Below are positions 14,825 to 20,155 of a stretch of DNA of 26,798 nucleotides, piece by piece. The position numbers were made by a program, and so were the translations under genes. Source of the stretch: a virus; the IMG/VR virus record IMGVR_UViG_3300025423_000074, positions 1 through 26,798 of that record. One strand, given 5' to 3'. The notes below the pieces were generated by a model. The model did not search any database and had not been told where the DNA came from. It saw only the letters and a list, made by a program, of their open reading frames with translations. How positions within the stretch are numbered: position 1 is the stretch's first letter; the number at the start of each line of letters is the position of its first letter.

Positions 14825-14853
14825 ATATTTTTATTGTGTTGTATTTTTGTCAA
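14825..14853 (-). promoter_or_regulatory. Probable promoter of leftward early operon
   Basis: Read on the minus strand there is a consensus -35 TTGACA (14853-14848), a 17-base spacer and an AT-rich -10-like AAATAT (14830-14825). It lies upstream of the first leftward gene at 14745. The region 14746-14873 between the divergent genes is very A+T-rich and also holds the palindrome TTTGCAAA at 14817-14824, a possible operator core. The -10 is weak, so the exact start is uncertain. Confidence 0.5.
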
Positions 14854-14867
14854 TTTACCTATACAAT
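14839..14867 (+). promoter_or_regulatory. Probable promoter of Cro-like gene
   Basis: A -10-like TATACAAT lies at 14860-14867, with a weak -35 candidate TTGTAT at 14839-14844 (15-base spacer). The ATG of the regulator is at 14874, so transcription would begin almost at the start codon. No Shine-Dalgarno sequence is present between. It overlaps the divergent leftward promoter, so one repressor could control both. Confidence 0.45.
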
Positions 14868-14873
14868 TTACGC

Positions 14874-15035
14874 ATGACAAAAGAAGATGCTATCAAACGT
14901 GCAGGCTCACCTAGTGAGCTTGCTAGGCTGCTTGGATGCTCCAGGCAAGCTGTAAACAACTGGGTCAAGCTACCGCAGGGTAGGCTATGGCAGTTAAGGG
15001 TATTACGACCAGAATGGTTTGAGGTGATTGAATGA
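14874..15035 (+). CDS. cro: P22 Cro-like transcriptional regulator
   Basis: The 53-aa protein MTKEDAIKRAGSPSELARLL continues GCSRQAVNNWVKLPQGRLWQ: a compact helix-turn-helix with the order and length of P22-type Cro. Helix 2 is about SELARLLG and the recognition helix about RQAVNNWV. Start ATG 14874 was preferred over an upstream in-frame start because homology-like sequence begins exactly there. It is the first rightward gene facing the leftward recombination operon, where a Cro-like repressor normally sits. No CI-type partner is encoded divergently, so whether the phage is temperate cannot be read here. Confidence 0.8.
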   Translation: MTKEDAIKRAGSPSELARLLGCSRQAVNNWVKLPQGRLWQLRVLRPEWFEVIE

Positions 15036-15139
15036 GGTGGGCATTGCTTATTGTTGCTTTTTTGTTGGCGCTCAATGGTGAAACTGCTTGGCTGCTTTTT
15101 ATGATGATCGGAATGGTCTTGCACGGAATTGATATATAA
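15032..15139 (+). CDS. 35-aa hydrophobic membrane peptide
   Basis: ATG 15032 overlaps the stop of the Cro-like gene (ATGA) and the frame ends at TAA 15137-15139. The peptide is almost entirely hydrophobic: MRWALLIVAFLLALNG, then ETAWLLFMMIGMVLHG, giving two short membrane segments. Coupling to cro and the composition support a real small membrane protein. It is followed within 16 bases by the structured RNA region. Function unknown. Confidence 0.5.
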   Translation: MRWALLIVAFLLALNGETAWLLFMMIGMVLHGIDI

Positions 15140-15150
15140 TTTTTTGAAAG

Positions 15151-15256
15151 ACGCTTGGCGGCGTTTCGTAGTGGGGTTACACATGGAATCTGCTGGTACT
15201 ACGCCAGTCCGCCAACATTCGCAAGAATGAGATTCCAGGTGTAGCCCCTTTTTTTT
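15151..15256 (+). ncRNA. C4-like antisense RNA with intrinsic terminator (candidate)
   Basis: The strand folds into a closed multi-branch structure. The basal stem pairs 15173-15191 with 15230-15248 (GGGGTTACAC and TGGAATCT against AGATTCCA and GTGTAGCCCC, with one A-G mismatch and one G-U pair) and is followed by eight T's (15249-15256). Inside are hairpin GCTGG/CCAGT (15192-15196 with 15204-15208) and hairpin CATTC-GCAA-GAATG (15216-15229) with a GNRA loop. The unpaired ACTACG (15198-15203) and CCGCCAA (15209-15215) are exact complements of CGTAGT (15167-15172) and TTGGCGG (15155-15161) just upstream. Two exposed antisense segments plus upstream targets is the plan of C4 RNA of phages P1, P7 and P22. 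A plain terminator with accidental complementarity is the alternative. Confidence 0.65.
15173..15256 (+). terminator. Intrinsic terminator formed by the structured RNA
   Basis: The 19-bp basal stem (15173-15191 with 15230-15248) ends in four G-C pairs and is followed at once by T8. This is the arrangement of a Rho-independent terminator, although the enclosed loop region (38 bases) is large and itself folded. It lies between the cro/35-aa genes and the replication genes, so it could gate their expression. Confidence 0.6.
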
Positions 15257-15265
15257 GGGTTGAAA

Positions 15266-15925
15266 ATGAAAATTAAAAATTGGTCAAAGTTTCAGCATTT
15301 CAAAGATAGGAAACCACCTTGGGTCAAGTTGTATCGTGACGTTTTAGACGACATGGAATGGTATGAGTTAGACCCACTTGCTTGCAAAGTACTTGTGATG
15401 TGCTGGTTAATTGCTAGTGAAGATGAGGGTAGGCTGCCAACATCAAAAAATCTTGCATTTCGTTTAAGAATGACAGAAAAGCAAACTATTGATTGCTTAA
15501 ACAAGTTGTCTCATTGGCTGGAACAAGATGATATCAATGTGATATCACAGCAATATCAAATTGATAGTCTAGAGACAGAGAGAGAGACAGAGAGAGAGAC
15601 AGAGACAAAGAAAGCAACTAGCGTTGCTTGCCCACCAGATGTTTCAAAACAAGTTTGGGATGATTGGCTACAACTTCGTAAAACAAAAAAAGCATCTGTG
15701 ACAAACACGGTTGTAAATGGTGCAAGAAAAGAAGCTGAAAAGTTGGGTTGGTCACTTGAGCAATTTTTGGCTGAATGGTGTACTCGTGGAAGCCAAGGGT
15801 TGAAAGCTGAATGGATTAGCAAAGACAATCCGATGAGCAAAACTGGTCAAACAAATCAAACGGTAATGTCTGGATTAACTCGAGGTTTAGTTGGAGGTGG
15901 CAATGTACGCTTACTTGGAAACTGA
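15266..15925 (+). CDS. Replication initiator-like protein (phage O-type, winged helix)
   Basis: The 219-aa protein begins with a block typical of phage replisome organisers: NWSKFQHFKDRKPPWVKLYR, then a winged helix (LACKVLVMCWLIASEDEG, LAFRLRMTEKQTIDCLNKL). A Glu/Thr/Arg linker follows, and the C-terminal domain reads VWDDWLQLRKTKKASVTNTV, then EKLGWSLEQFLAEWCTRG and LKAEWIS. In related phages this combination is annotated as replication protein O-like or DnaT-like; it should bind the origin and recruit the helicase loader. The next gene is loader-like. ATG 15266 was chosen over TTG 15260. The linker is encoded by a 12-base tandem repeat. It sits just after a terminator, so expression probably needs readthrough. 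Confidence 0.75.
   Translation: MKIKNWSKFQHFKDRKPPWVKLYRDVLDDMEWYELDPLACKVLVMCWLIASEDEGRLPTSKNLAFRLRMTEKQTIDCLNKLSHWLEQDDINVISQQYQIDSLETERETERETETKKATSVACPPDVSKQVWDDWLQLRKTKKASVTNTVVNGARKEAEKLGWSLEQFLAEWCTRGSQGLKAEWISKDNPMSKTGQTNQTVMSGLTRGLVGGGNVRLLGN
15572..15607 (+). repeat. 12-base GA-rich tandem repeat, three copies
   Basis: GAGACAGAGAGA is repeated at 15572-15583 and 15584-15595, with an imperfect third copy at 15596-15607. It is in frame and encodes E-T-E-R units in the linker between the two domains of the replication protein. It is a likely site of copy-number change by slippage that would only alter linker length. Confidence 0.9.
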
Positions 15926-16301
15926 TTTTTGTGATGCTGAAAGTGGCCTTGATTACATTTTTGGATATATGGGCGCAATTTACGGTGCATCATTTAACCG
16001 ACATTGGGAAGGCATGGATTTGGGTTTGGTCAGGCAAGTTTGGCGTGAAAACCTTGGTCGGTTTCTTACATACAAGCCAAGTCTTGATTTTGCTTTGCGA
16101 AAATTGAATTCAGACTATCCACCATCGGCGCTTAAGTTTCGTGATTTATGCAATGCTGGCCCTGAAATTCCAAGCAAACCTGTGCAATTGGTCACACATC
16201 AAAAAACAGAGCGTGAATTGGCTGAAATTGAACGTCAAAAACAGATTGCTTTAAAAAGATTAGAAGAATTAAAAAACGAAATGAAAGGCAAGGTGGTATG
16301 A
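15903..16301 (+). CDS. Replication accessory protein, possible helicase loader
   Basis: The start is ATG 15903 because GGAGG at 15893-15897 lies five bases upstream. The 132-aa product contains GAIYGASFNRHWEGMDLGLV, then RENLGRFLTYKPSLDFALRK and YPPSALKFRDLCNAG, and ends in a Glu/Lys helix. This pattern is familiar as the short gene after the O-like gene in many betaproteobacterial phages, a position that lambda P-type loaders occupy. There is no Walker motif, so it is not a DnaC-type ATPase. The stop codon overlaps the methyltransferase start. Confidence 0.65.
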   Translation: MYAYLETDFCDAESGLDYIFGYMGAIYGASFNRHWEGMDLGLVRQVWRENLGRFLTYKPSLDFALRKLNSDYPPSALKFRDLCNAGPEIPSKPVQLVTHQKTERELAEIERQKQIALKRLEELKNEMKGKVV

Positions 16302-17248
16302 ATGAGTTGGTTAATCAGTCAAGCCTTAATGAACTCGCTTTGTTTGCAGGAGCAGGTGGAGGAATACTTGGGGGAAAACTTCTTGGATGGCGAACAGTCT
16401 GCGCCGTTGAATGGGAAGCCTATCCAGCAAGCGTATTGTGCGCCCGACAAAATGACGGTCTTCTCCCGCCTTTCCCGATTTGGGATGACATACAAACTTT
16501 TAACGGAAGACCGTGGCGAGGAATTGTTGACGTTATATCTGGCGGATTTCCATGCCAAGACATTAGCGCCGCTGGAAAAGGCGCAGGAATTGACGGAGAG
16601 CGAAGCGGAATGTGGCGAGAAATGGCGCGGGTGGTTAGCGAAGTACGACCCAGATACGTTTTTGTGGAGAACAGCCCAATGCTCGTTACTCGAGGACTTG
16701 AACGAGTCATTGGAGACCTTACCGCGCTCGGGTATGACGCGAAGTGGACTGTTATGGGAGCTGCCGATGTTGGAGCAAACCATCAAAGGGACAGAATCTG
16801 GATTGTTGGAAAAATGGGCAACACCAACCACAATGGACAAATTGCCCCCAAAATCTCAACAAGCGTTGCTAAAGGAGGCAACACAAGCCAGACTTGGCCG
16901 CAGCAAACCAGCGAATTTGCGCGACCAAGTAAGCAATATGCAGAATTGGCCTACACCGACAGCACACATGGCGAAAGAAACCAATGCGCCAAGCGAACAC
17001 AATCGGAACACACCAACATTGACAGCCCAAGTGAATTGGGCAACTCCAACAGTTTGCGGAAATTACAACAGGAAGGGACTAAGCAAGACAAGTGGAGATG
17101 GTCTTGCAACTCAAGTTGGTGGCAAGTTGAACCCAACGTGGGTAGAGTGGTTGATGGGATGGCCGCTAGGATGGACAGACTTAAAGCCATTGGAAACGGT
17201 CAAGTACCCTTATGCGCCGCAACAGCATGGAGAATCTTAAGTGAATAA
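16298..17248 (+). CDS. DNA cytosine-C5 methyltransferase
   Basis: The 316-aa protein carries the ordered C5-methyltransferase motifs: motif I FAGAGGG (16-22, S-adenosylmethionine binding), motif IV GGFPCQDIS with catalytic Cys86, motif VI ENS with Glu124, motif VIII QRDRIWIVG (163-171) and motif X DRLKAIGNGQVP (293-304). The stretch between VIII and X, where target recognition resides, is short and rich in Ser/Asn/Gln/Thr, and motif IX is not clear. It should methylate C in a specific DNA site, probably to resist host restriction; no cognate nuclease is next to it. Almost the whole gene also encodes a second protein in the +1 frame (16302-17240), which constrains its sequence and may explain the odd composition of the recognition region. 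AAGGTGG (16290-16296) is the ribosome site. Confidence 0.93.
   Translation: MNELVNQSSLNELALFAGAGGGILGGKLLGWRTVCAVEWEAYPASVLCARQNDGLLPPFPIWDDIQTFNGRPWRGIVDVISGGFPCQDISAAGKGAGIDGERSGMWREMARVVSEVRPRYVFVENSPMLVTRGLERVIGDLTALGYDAKWTVMGAADVGANHQRDRIWIVGKMGNTNHNGQIAPKISTSVAKGGNTSQTWPQQTSEFARPSKQYAELAYTDSTHGERNQCAKRTQSEHTNIDSPSELGNSNSLRKLQQEGTKQDKWRWSCNSSWWQVEPNVGRVVDGMAARMDRLKAIGNGQVPLCAATAWRILSE
16302..17240 (+). CDS. Second gene nested in methyltransferase (+1 frame), WxTPT/WVEWLMGWP protein
   Basis: A 312-codon frame without stops starts four bases after the methyltransferase ATG and ends eight bases before its stop. It is not a random shadow: it has sequence I recognise from annotated phage proteins. 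These are SRFGMTY near residue 59, CGEKWRGWLAKYDPDTFLWR (104-123) and LPRSGMTRSGLLWELP (140-155). Three copies of W-[AP]-TPT (172-176, 216-220, 246-250) follow, and the end is LNPTWVEWLMGWPLGWTDLK (276-295), then PLE. The protein is soluble, Trp/Pro-rich, with no signal peptide; function unknown, perhaps linked to methylation. The one Shine-Dalgarno AAGG is four bases from the methyltransferase ATG and eight from this ATG, so both can be served. The upstream gene's TGA (16299-16301) ends immediately before this ATG. Confidence 0.78.
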   Translation: MSWLISQALMNSLCLQEQVEEYLGENFLDGEQSAPLNGKPIQQAYCAPDKMTVFSRLSRFGMTYKLLTEDRGEELLTLYLADFHAKTLAPLEKAQELTESEAECGEKWRGWLAKYDPDTFLWRTAQCSLLEDLNESLETLPRSGMTRSGLLWELPMLEQTIKGTESGLLEKWATPTTMDKLPPKSQQALLKEATQARLGRSKPANLRDQVSNMQNWPTPTAHMAKETNAPSEHNRNTPTLTAQVNWATPTVCGNYNRKGLSKTSGDGLATQVGGKLNPTWVEWLMGWPLGWTDLKPLETVKYPYAPQQHGES

Positions 17249-17441
17249 ACAAGAAGCACACCAAATCCTTGACCAACAAAAATCAGGTTTATATGTCGCA
17301 CCCTACAAAATCAACCAAGCCCTTATCGCCACAGGAGACCTTAGAACACATGAAGAATTGCGAAGCGATAGAGTGGCAAGACAGATACAAGAACAAAGCC
17401 TACGAACATGGGGTGAACCATGCGAGAGCTTGGTGGGCTAA
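17241..17441 (+). CDS. Small conserved phage protein, GTG start
   Basis: GTG 17241, with GGAG about eight bases upstream, begins MNKQEAHQILDQQKSG and continues INQALIATGDL. That N-terminus is a pattern I recall from short phage proteins of the MNKQQAH type (helix, turn, helix, then TGDL). The 66-aa product has no catalytic motif. Its last 149 bases overlap the next gene in another frame; both frames contain familiar-looking sequence, so both are listed. Confidence 0.55.
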   Translation: MNKQEAHQILDQQKSGLYVAPYKINQALIATGDLRTHEELRSDRVARQIQEQSLRTWGEPCESLVG

Positions 17442-17529
17442 AACGATTGCAGACATAGAGCGCAGGCGTGGATACGATGCAGCTTATGACTTGCGTAAGC
17501 GCATGAACAAATTGAGGGAAACCAAATGA
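17293..17529 (+). CDS. Small helical phage protein, unknown
   Basis: ATG 17293 was chosen over an upstream TTG. The 78-aa product contains HMKNCEAIEWQDRYKNKAYE, then HARAWWAKTIADIERRRGYD and DLRKRMNKLR, a helical basic protein. The ARAWW...IERRRG...DLR-x-RMN pattern is familiar from early regions of betaproteobacterial phages, function unknown. Its stop overlaps the next start (ATGA). Confidence 0.65.
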   Translation: MSHPTKSTKPLSPQETLEHMKNCEAIEWQDRYKNKAYEHGVNHARAWWAKTIADIERRRGYDAAYDLRKRMNKLRETK

Positions 17530-17672
17530 GCAAAGAAGAACTGATTGTTTTGTTGCGCTCGGTGGGCGTAGATGAGAACACCGTGACCGCCATGACAAAC
17601 GCTTACGACCTTGGCGTGGAATGGCAAAAACAACAACAAAAAGAACCTAACATTGTGCGGGGTAGCGAATGA
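17526..17672 (+). CDS. Small 48-aa protein, unknown
   Basis: ATG 17526 to TGA 17670-17672 encodes 48 aa: MSKEELIVLLRSVGVDENTV, then TAMTNAYDLGVEWQKQQQKE and PNIVRGSE. It fits exactly between its neighbours with ATGA overlaps at both ends, which supports it despite its small size. The N-terminal part looks like a short helical domain. No function is recognised. Confidence 0.6.
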   Translation: MSKEELIVLLRSVGVDENTVTAMTNAYDLGVEWQKQQQKEPNIVRGSE

Positions 17673-17941
17673 GACACGCTGCTCGGATCGATGCAAATCA
17701 AACGCAAGTGGTATCTGCTTTACGAGCCGCTGGCGCTTACGTCTGGATTATTGGTCTGCCAGTGGATATTTTGTGCGGATACCGCAACCATACTTTTTTG
17801 ATTGAGATCAAATCTGACCACAAAAAAAAATTGACAAAATTACAACAGGAGTTTTTTGAGCATTGGATTGGTGGTACATTGTGCCGTGTTGACAACGCAG
17901 AAGCAGCCCTTCGAGCAATTGGGGCTATTAAGGACAAATGA
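17669..17941 (+). CDS. PD-(D/E)XK nuclease, VRR-NUC/resolvase-like
   Basis: The 90-aa protein shows a minimal PD-(D/E)XK core: ARIDANQTQVVSALRAAGAY at the N-terminus, then LPVDILCGYRNHTFLIEIKS with Asp33, Glu46 and Lys48, followed by KLTKLQQEFFEHW with the conserved Gln. This matches VRR-NUC or archaeal Hjc-like nucleases, which in phages process branched DNA, such as Holliday junctions before packaging. Substrate is inferred from family only. It overlaps both neighbours by ATGA-type junctions within the replication/accessory operon. Confidence 0.78.
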   Translation: MRHAARIDANQTQVVSALRAAGAYVWIIGLPVDILCGYRNHTFLIEIKSDHKKKLTKLQQEFFEHWIGGTLCRVDNAEAALRAIGAIKDK

Positions 17942-18270
17942 TGAGCGCCCATGAAGCAATTGATTACATCCTCAAAAACCGCAAAGAATTTGCAGCCGCA
18001 AAAGCTAAACGCTGCCACCTTGAAGAATTCAGAAAGTCCAAGAAGGCTTTACTGATGACAGAAGCCCTTAAAACAGGCATAGAGGCGGCAAACGCGCAAG
18101 AGCGATACGCATATAGCCACCCAGACTATCAGGCGCTTTTAGAGGGCTTGGCTGCGGCTATTGAAATCGAAGAATTCCTTAAGTGGGGAATGGAGGCTGC
18201 AAGGATGCGGGTTGATGTTTGGCGTAGCGAAGAAGCAAGTAACCGAATGACAGACAAGGTGACCCAATGA
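17938..18270 (+). CDS. Conserved helical phage protein, unknown
   Basis: The 110-aa protein contains KCHLEEFRKSKKALLMTEAL-type sequence (residues 24-43 begin KRCHLEEF), then ANAQERYAYSHPDYQALLEG and ARMRVDVWRSEEASNR. This HLEEFRKSKKALL ... AQERxAYxHPxYQ pattern is one I recall from many phages of Proteobacteria, located among recombination and replication genes. It is probably all-helical, and its function is unknown. Start may be either of two adjacent ATGs; the first overlaps the nuclease stop. Confidence 0.7.
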   Translation: MMSAHEAIDYILKNRKEFAAAKAKRCHLEEFRKSKKALLMTEALKTGIEAANAQERYAYSHPDYQALLEGLAAAIEIEEFLKWGMEAARMRVDVWRSEEASNRMTDKVTQ

Positions 18271-18464
18271 CACAAGAAGACATCATTGAGATGTGGAAGA
18301 ACTCAGGCGACTTAGAAATTATTGGTATGCCTTACAGCAAGATTGAAGCCTTTGCCAAATTGGTAGCAACCAAAGAGCGTGATAGAATGTGCGAACAATG
18401 TAATTGGAGTAAACATGAAAACGCAGCGTGCAATGAAGCCAATAAGTCAAAGGTTTTGGGATAA
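18267..18464 (+). CDS. Small protein with possibly altered C-terminus
   Basis: The 65-aa protein begins MTQEDIIEMWKNSGDLEIIG and has a helix ending AKLVATKERDRMCEQCN, like the short MTQEDII...FA-x-LVA-x-ER family in phage early regions. Relatives normally continue with an EACA-type helix, as the gene at 18864 does. Here the frame instead runs 50 bases into an HNH endonuclease gene and stops. This suggests that insertion of the endonuclease replaced the original end; the remaining protein may still work. Confidence 0.55.
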   Translation: MTQEDIIEMWKNSGDLEIIGMPYSKIEAFAKLVATKERDRMCEQCNWSKHENAACNEANKSKVLG

Positions 18465-18867
18465 GGTCAACAAGAAAGCGCAAAACGGATGCTGGGAATG
18501 GACTAGCGCAATTCGCGGAAACGGATATGGCGCTTTCTTCACACATTTAATTGATGAAGGCCGTAAATGTCATGGCGCTCATCGTTACTCTTGGCAAATA
18601 GTTAATGGACAAATTCCAAACGGATTATGGGTTTTACATAAATGCGATAACCGCATTTGCGTTAATCCAGAGCATCTTTTTCTTGGCGATAGAACAGACA
18701 ACATGAGAGATTGCGCCACTAAAAGGCGAGTTTGCATAATAGGCAAATCAAACCTTACGCATTGCAAAAGAGGACATGAGTTCACGCCAGAAAACACATG
18801 GAAAACAAAACAAGGATGGCGGCTTTGTAAGGCTTGCGATTCATTGAGAAAAAGAGGTGAAGCATGA
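18415..18867 (+). CDS. HNH homing endonuclease
   Basis: ATG 18415 has GGAG at 18406-18409 five bases upstream. The 150-aa product carries an N-terminal RFWDKVNK-x3-NGCWEWT motif. The HNH core follows: HRYSWQIVNGQIPNGLWVLH and KCDNRICVNPEHLFLGDRTD, with His57, His75, Cys77 and His87. A C-terminal zinc-knuckle region has Cys117, His121, Cys138 and Cys141 (HCKRGHEFTPENTW; LCKACDSLRKRG). This is the standard build of free-standing phage HNH homing endonucleases, which nick or cut intron-less or insertion-less alleles. It interrupts a series of small overlapping accessory genes, overlaps the preceding gene by 50 bases, and joins the next by ATGA. Confidence 0.9.
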   Translation: MKTQRAMKPISQRFWDKVNKKAQNGCWEWTSAIRGNGYGAFFTHLIDEGRKCHGAHRYSWQIVNGQIPNGLWVLHKCDNRICVNPEHLFLGDRTDNMRDCATKRRVCIIGKSNLTHCKRGHEFTPENTWKTKQGWRLCKACDSLRKRGEA

Positions 18868-19133
18868 CATACGACGAACAAAAAGAACTTGAGACTTTGC
18901 GTGCATTTTCAGCAGGTCAACTCACAATTTCAAAGGTAACGGCAGAGCTTGGGCCTATGTCTCTGTGGTCAAAATCTGGATTTGACGCAGAGATTCGTAA
19001 GGCTGTCGAGGCTGAACGCGAGGCGTGTGCATTGATTGTCGAATTAAACGCAGATGCCTGTAGGTCAGATGGCGTTGCACAAATGTATCTTTACTCAAAT
19101 GCCACAGCAATCCGAGCAAGGGGACAAGAATGA
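18864..19133 (+). CDS. Small phage protein, EREACA-type
   Basis: The 89-aa protein has an N-terminal helix (YDEQKELETLRAFSAGQLTI) and the motif AVEAEREACALIVELNADAC, ending SNATAIRARGQE. The EREACA ... AIRARG pattern recurs in many small phage early proteins, without a known function. The start overlaps the HNH endonuclease stop and the stop overlaps the next start. Confidence 0.6.
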   Translation: MTYDEQKELETLRAFSAGQLTISKVTAELGPMSLWSKSGFDAEIRKAVEAEREACALIVELNADACRSDGVAQMYLYSNATAIRARGQE

Positions 19134-19327
19134 ACTATGAAGCATGGATTGCCGAGAAGGTGAATAGCGGCAAAGAGGCGAACATCAGTTTGTGTTTGCT
19201 TGAAAAATTAATGTACGAGCCTGCGATCAAGCACTGGATTGAAAGCACAGCCAAGAAGTTGGGCTGCAAAGCCACTATTCATTGGAAAAGCGATGTAGTG
19301 ACCTTTTACCCAGTGAGTGCAATATGA
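19130..19327 (+). CDS. Small 65-aa protein, unknown
   Basis: This protein starts at an ATGA overlap. It reads MNYEAWIAEKVNSGKEANIS, then CLLEKLMYEPAIKHWIESTA and ends in a short strand-rich part (IHWKSDVVTFYPV). No motif is recognised. Real-gene support is the operon-style overlap on both sides. Confidence 0.5.
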   Translation: MNYEAWIAEKVNSGKEANISLCLLEKLMYEPAIKHWIESTAKKLGCKATIHWKSDVVTFYPVSAI

Positions 19328-19386
19328 GTTTCATTGCTTTTGCACGAGCTTACAAAGTTTTAGACGAAATAAGGAGCATGAAGTGA
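19324..19386 (+). CDS. 20-aa micro-ORF (possible coupling peptide)
   Basis: ATG 19324 overlaps the preceding stop by four bases, and the frame ends with TGA 19384-19386, which overlaps the GTG start of the next gene (GTGA). The peptide MSFIAFARAYKVLDEIRSMK is short enough to be chance, but it exactly bridges the gap and could simply carry ribosomes to the next gene. Confidence 0.3.
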   Translation: MSFIAFARAYKVLDEIRSMK

Positions 19387-19841
19387 GAAAGCAGTGCCGA
19401 AGAAAAATTTGGGCGACAAATATTGATATTGTGGGTCATGCTATTGCTGGCGCAAGCATTACAGACGAAGCAAGCCTAAACAAACTGCGTTTGGCTGAAT
19501 TGTCAGCTTTGGAGGCTATGCGAATGGGTCAAGGCACAGTTGACGATTGGCGTATGTTGGTTGATTTAATGAACATTTGCGAGACATTTGCCAAAAGCGG
19601 TATCGGCCCTGAAGCCCTGCCAGATTGCAAATTAGCACAAGAAAGCCTACACAAAGCCGCTTTAAGGTACGAAAACACCGAGCGTATGGGTTTGGATGGG
19701 CAAGGCATTAAAGCGCTTCAAAACGTGCGGGAATGGCATGATTTACAGCGCACAAGCGTGGCAAGGTCGGTTTACGAGCGCATGATTGAGAAAACCCGCA
19801 ACAATATTCGTTCACACGGTAAGGATGTGGTGGTGATATGA
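19383..19841 (+). CDS. Conserved early phage protein, unknown
   Basis: GTG 19383, with AGGAG upstream, gives 152 aa. The N-terminus RKQCRRKIWATNIDIVGHAI is followed by LNKLRLAELSALEAMRMGQG, LVDLMNICETFAKSGIGPEA and REWHDLQRTSVARSVYERMI. This is a helical protein whose pattern (RKxCRRK ... GPEAL ... HDLQR-x-S-x-AR-x-E/VYERMI) I recall from many phages of Gammaproteobacteria and Betaproteobacteria, usually just before a nuclease like the next gene. Function unknown. Its stop overlaps the next ATG. Confidence 0.72.
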   Translation: MRKQCRRKIWATNIDIVGHAIAGASITDEASLNKLRLAELSALEAMRMGQGTVDDWRMLVDLMNICETFAKSGIGPEALPDCKLAQESLHKAALRYENTERMGLDGQGIKALQNVREWHDLQRTSVARSVYERMIEKTRNNIRSHGKDVVVI

Positions 19842-20155
19842 CTGCCAGACCAAAGTTTAATTACTTTCGTAGCAAGCAACACCTGAAAAACGTAGCGTCA
19901 CTGCCCTGCCAAATTTGTTATGTTGAAGGTAGAACACAGGCAAGCCATTCAAACCAAGCTAAACATGGAAAAGGCCGTTCGCTTCGTGCTAGTGACGAGT
20001 ACACGGCTGCATTATGTGTTGAGCATCATTACGCAATTGACCAAGGTTCAAACCTTACAAAGCAACAGCGAGTTGATATGTGGAATGAAGCACATCAAAA
20101 AACTGTATGCCGCCTTGTTGAGCAGGGCTTGTGGCCTAAAGAGATAACGCCTTAG
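19838..20155 (+). CDS. YbcO/DUF1364-like or related HNH-type nuclease
   Basis: The 105-aa protein contains LPCQICYVEGRTQASHSNQA, then SLRASDEYTAALCVEHHYAI and DQGSNL. Its Cys-x2-Cys, SH and Cys-x2-HH pattern is that of small treble-clef (HNH/EndoVII-like) nucleases seen in lambdoid late-early regions. These are thought to act in recombination or packaging, but the exact family is uncertain. It is the last gene of the rightward early operon. Its TAG stop (20153-20155) overlaps the TAA of the facing gene. Confidence 0.68.
   Translation: MTARPKFNYFRSKQHLKNVASLPCQICYVEGRTQASHSNQAKHGKGRSLRASDEYTAALCVEHHYAIDQGSNLTKQQRVDMWNEAHQKTVCRLVEQGLWPKEITP

Noticed and set aside
14746-14873. attP or origin in the A+T-rich divergent region
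   Set aside because: There is no integrase gene nearby, no direct repeats of iteron type and no core site. It reads better as a promoter/operator region.
15151-15256. tRNA-like cloverleaf
   Set aside because: The branched fold and GNRA loop superficially recall a tRNA, but there is no anticodon arm, T-loop sequence or CCA-type acceptor. The T8 tail fits a terminator/C4-like RNA.
15572-15607. CRISPR-like array
   Set aside because: The repeats are contiguous 12-mers without spacers and are an in-frame coding repeat.
16319-16840. 173-aa open frame on the minus strand inside the methyltransferase locus
   Set aside because: It has no recognisable motif or ribosome site. Two coding frames on the other strand already constrain the codons, and long antisense frames often result.
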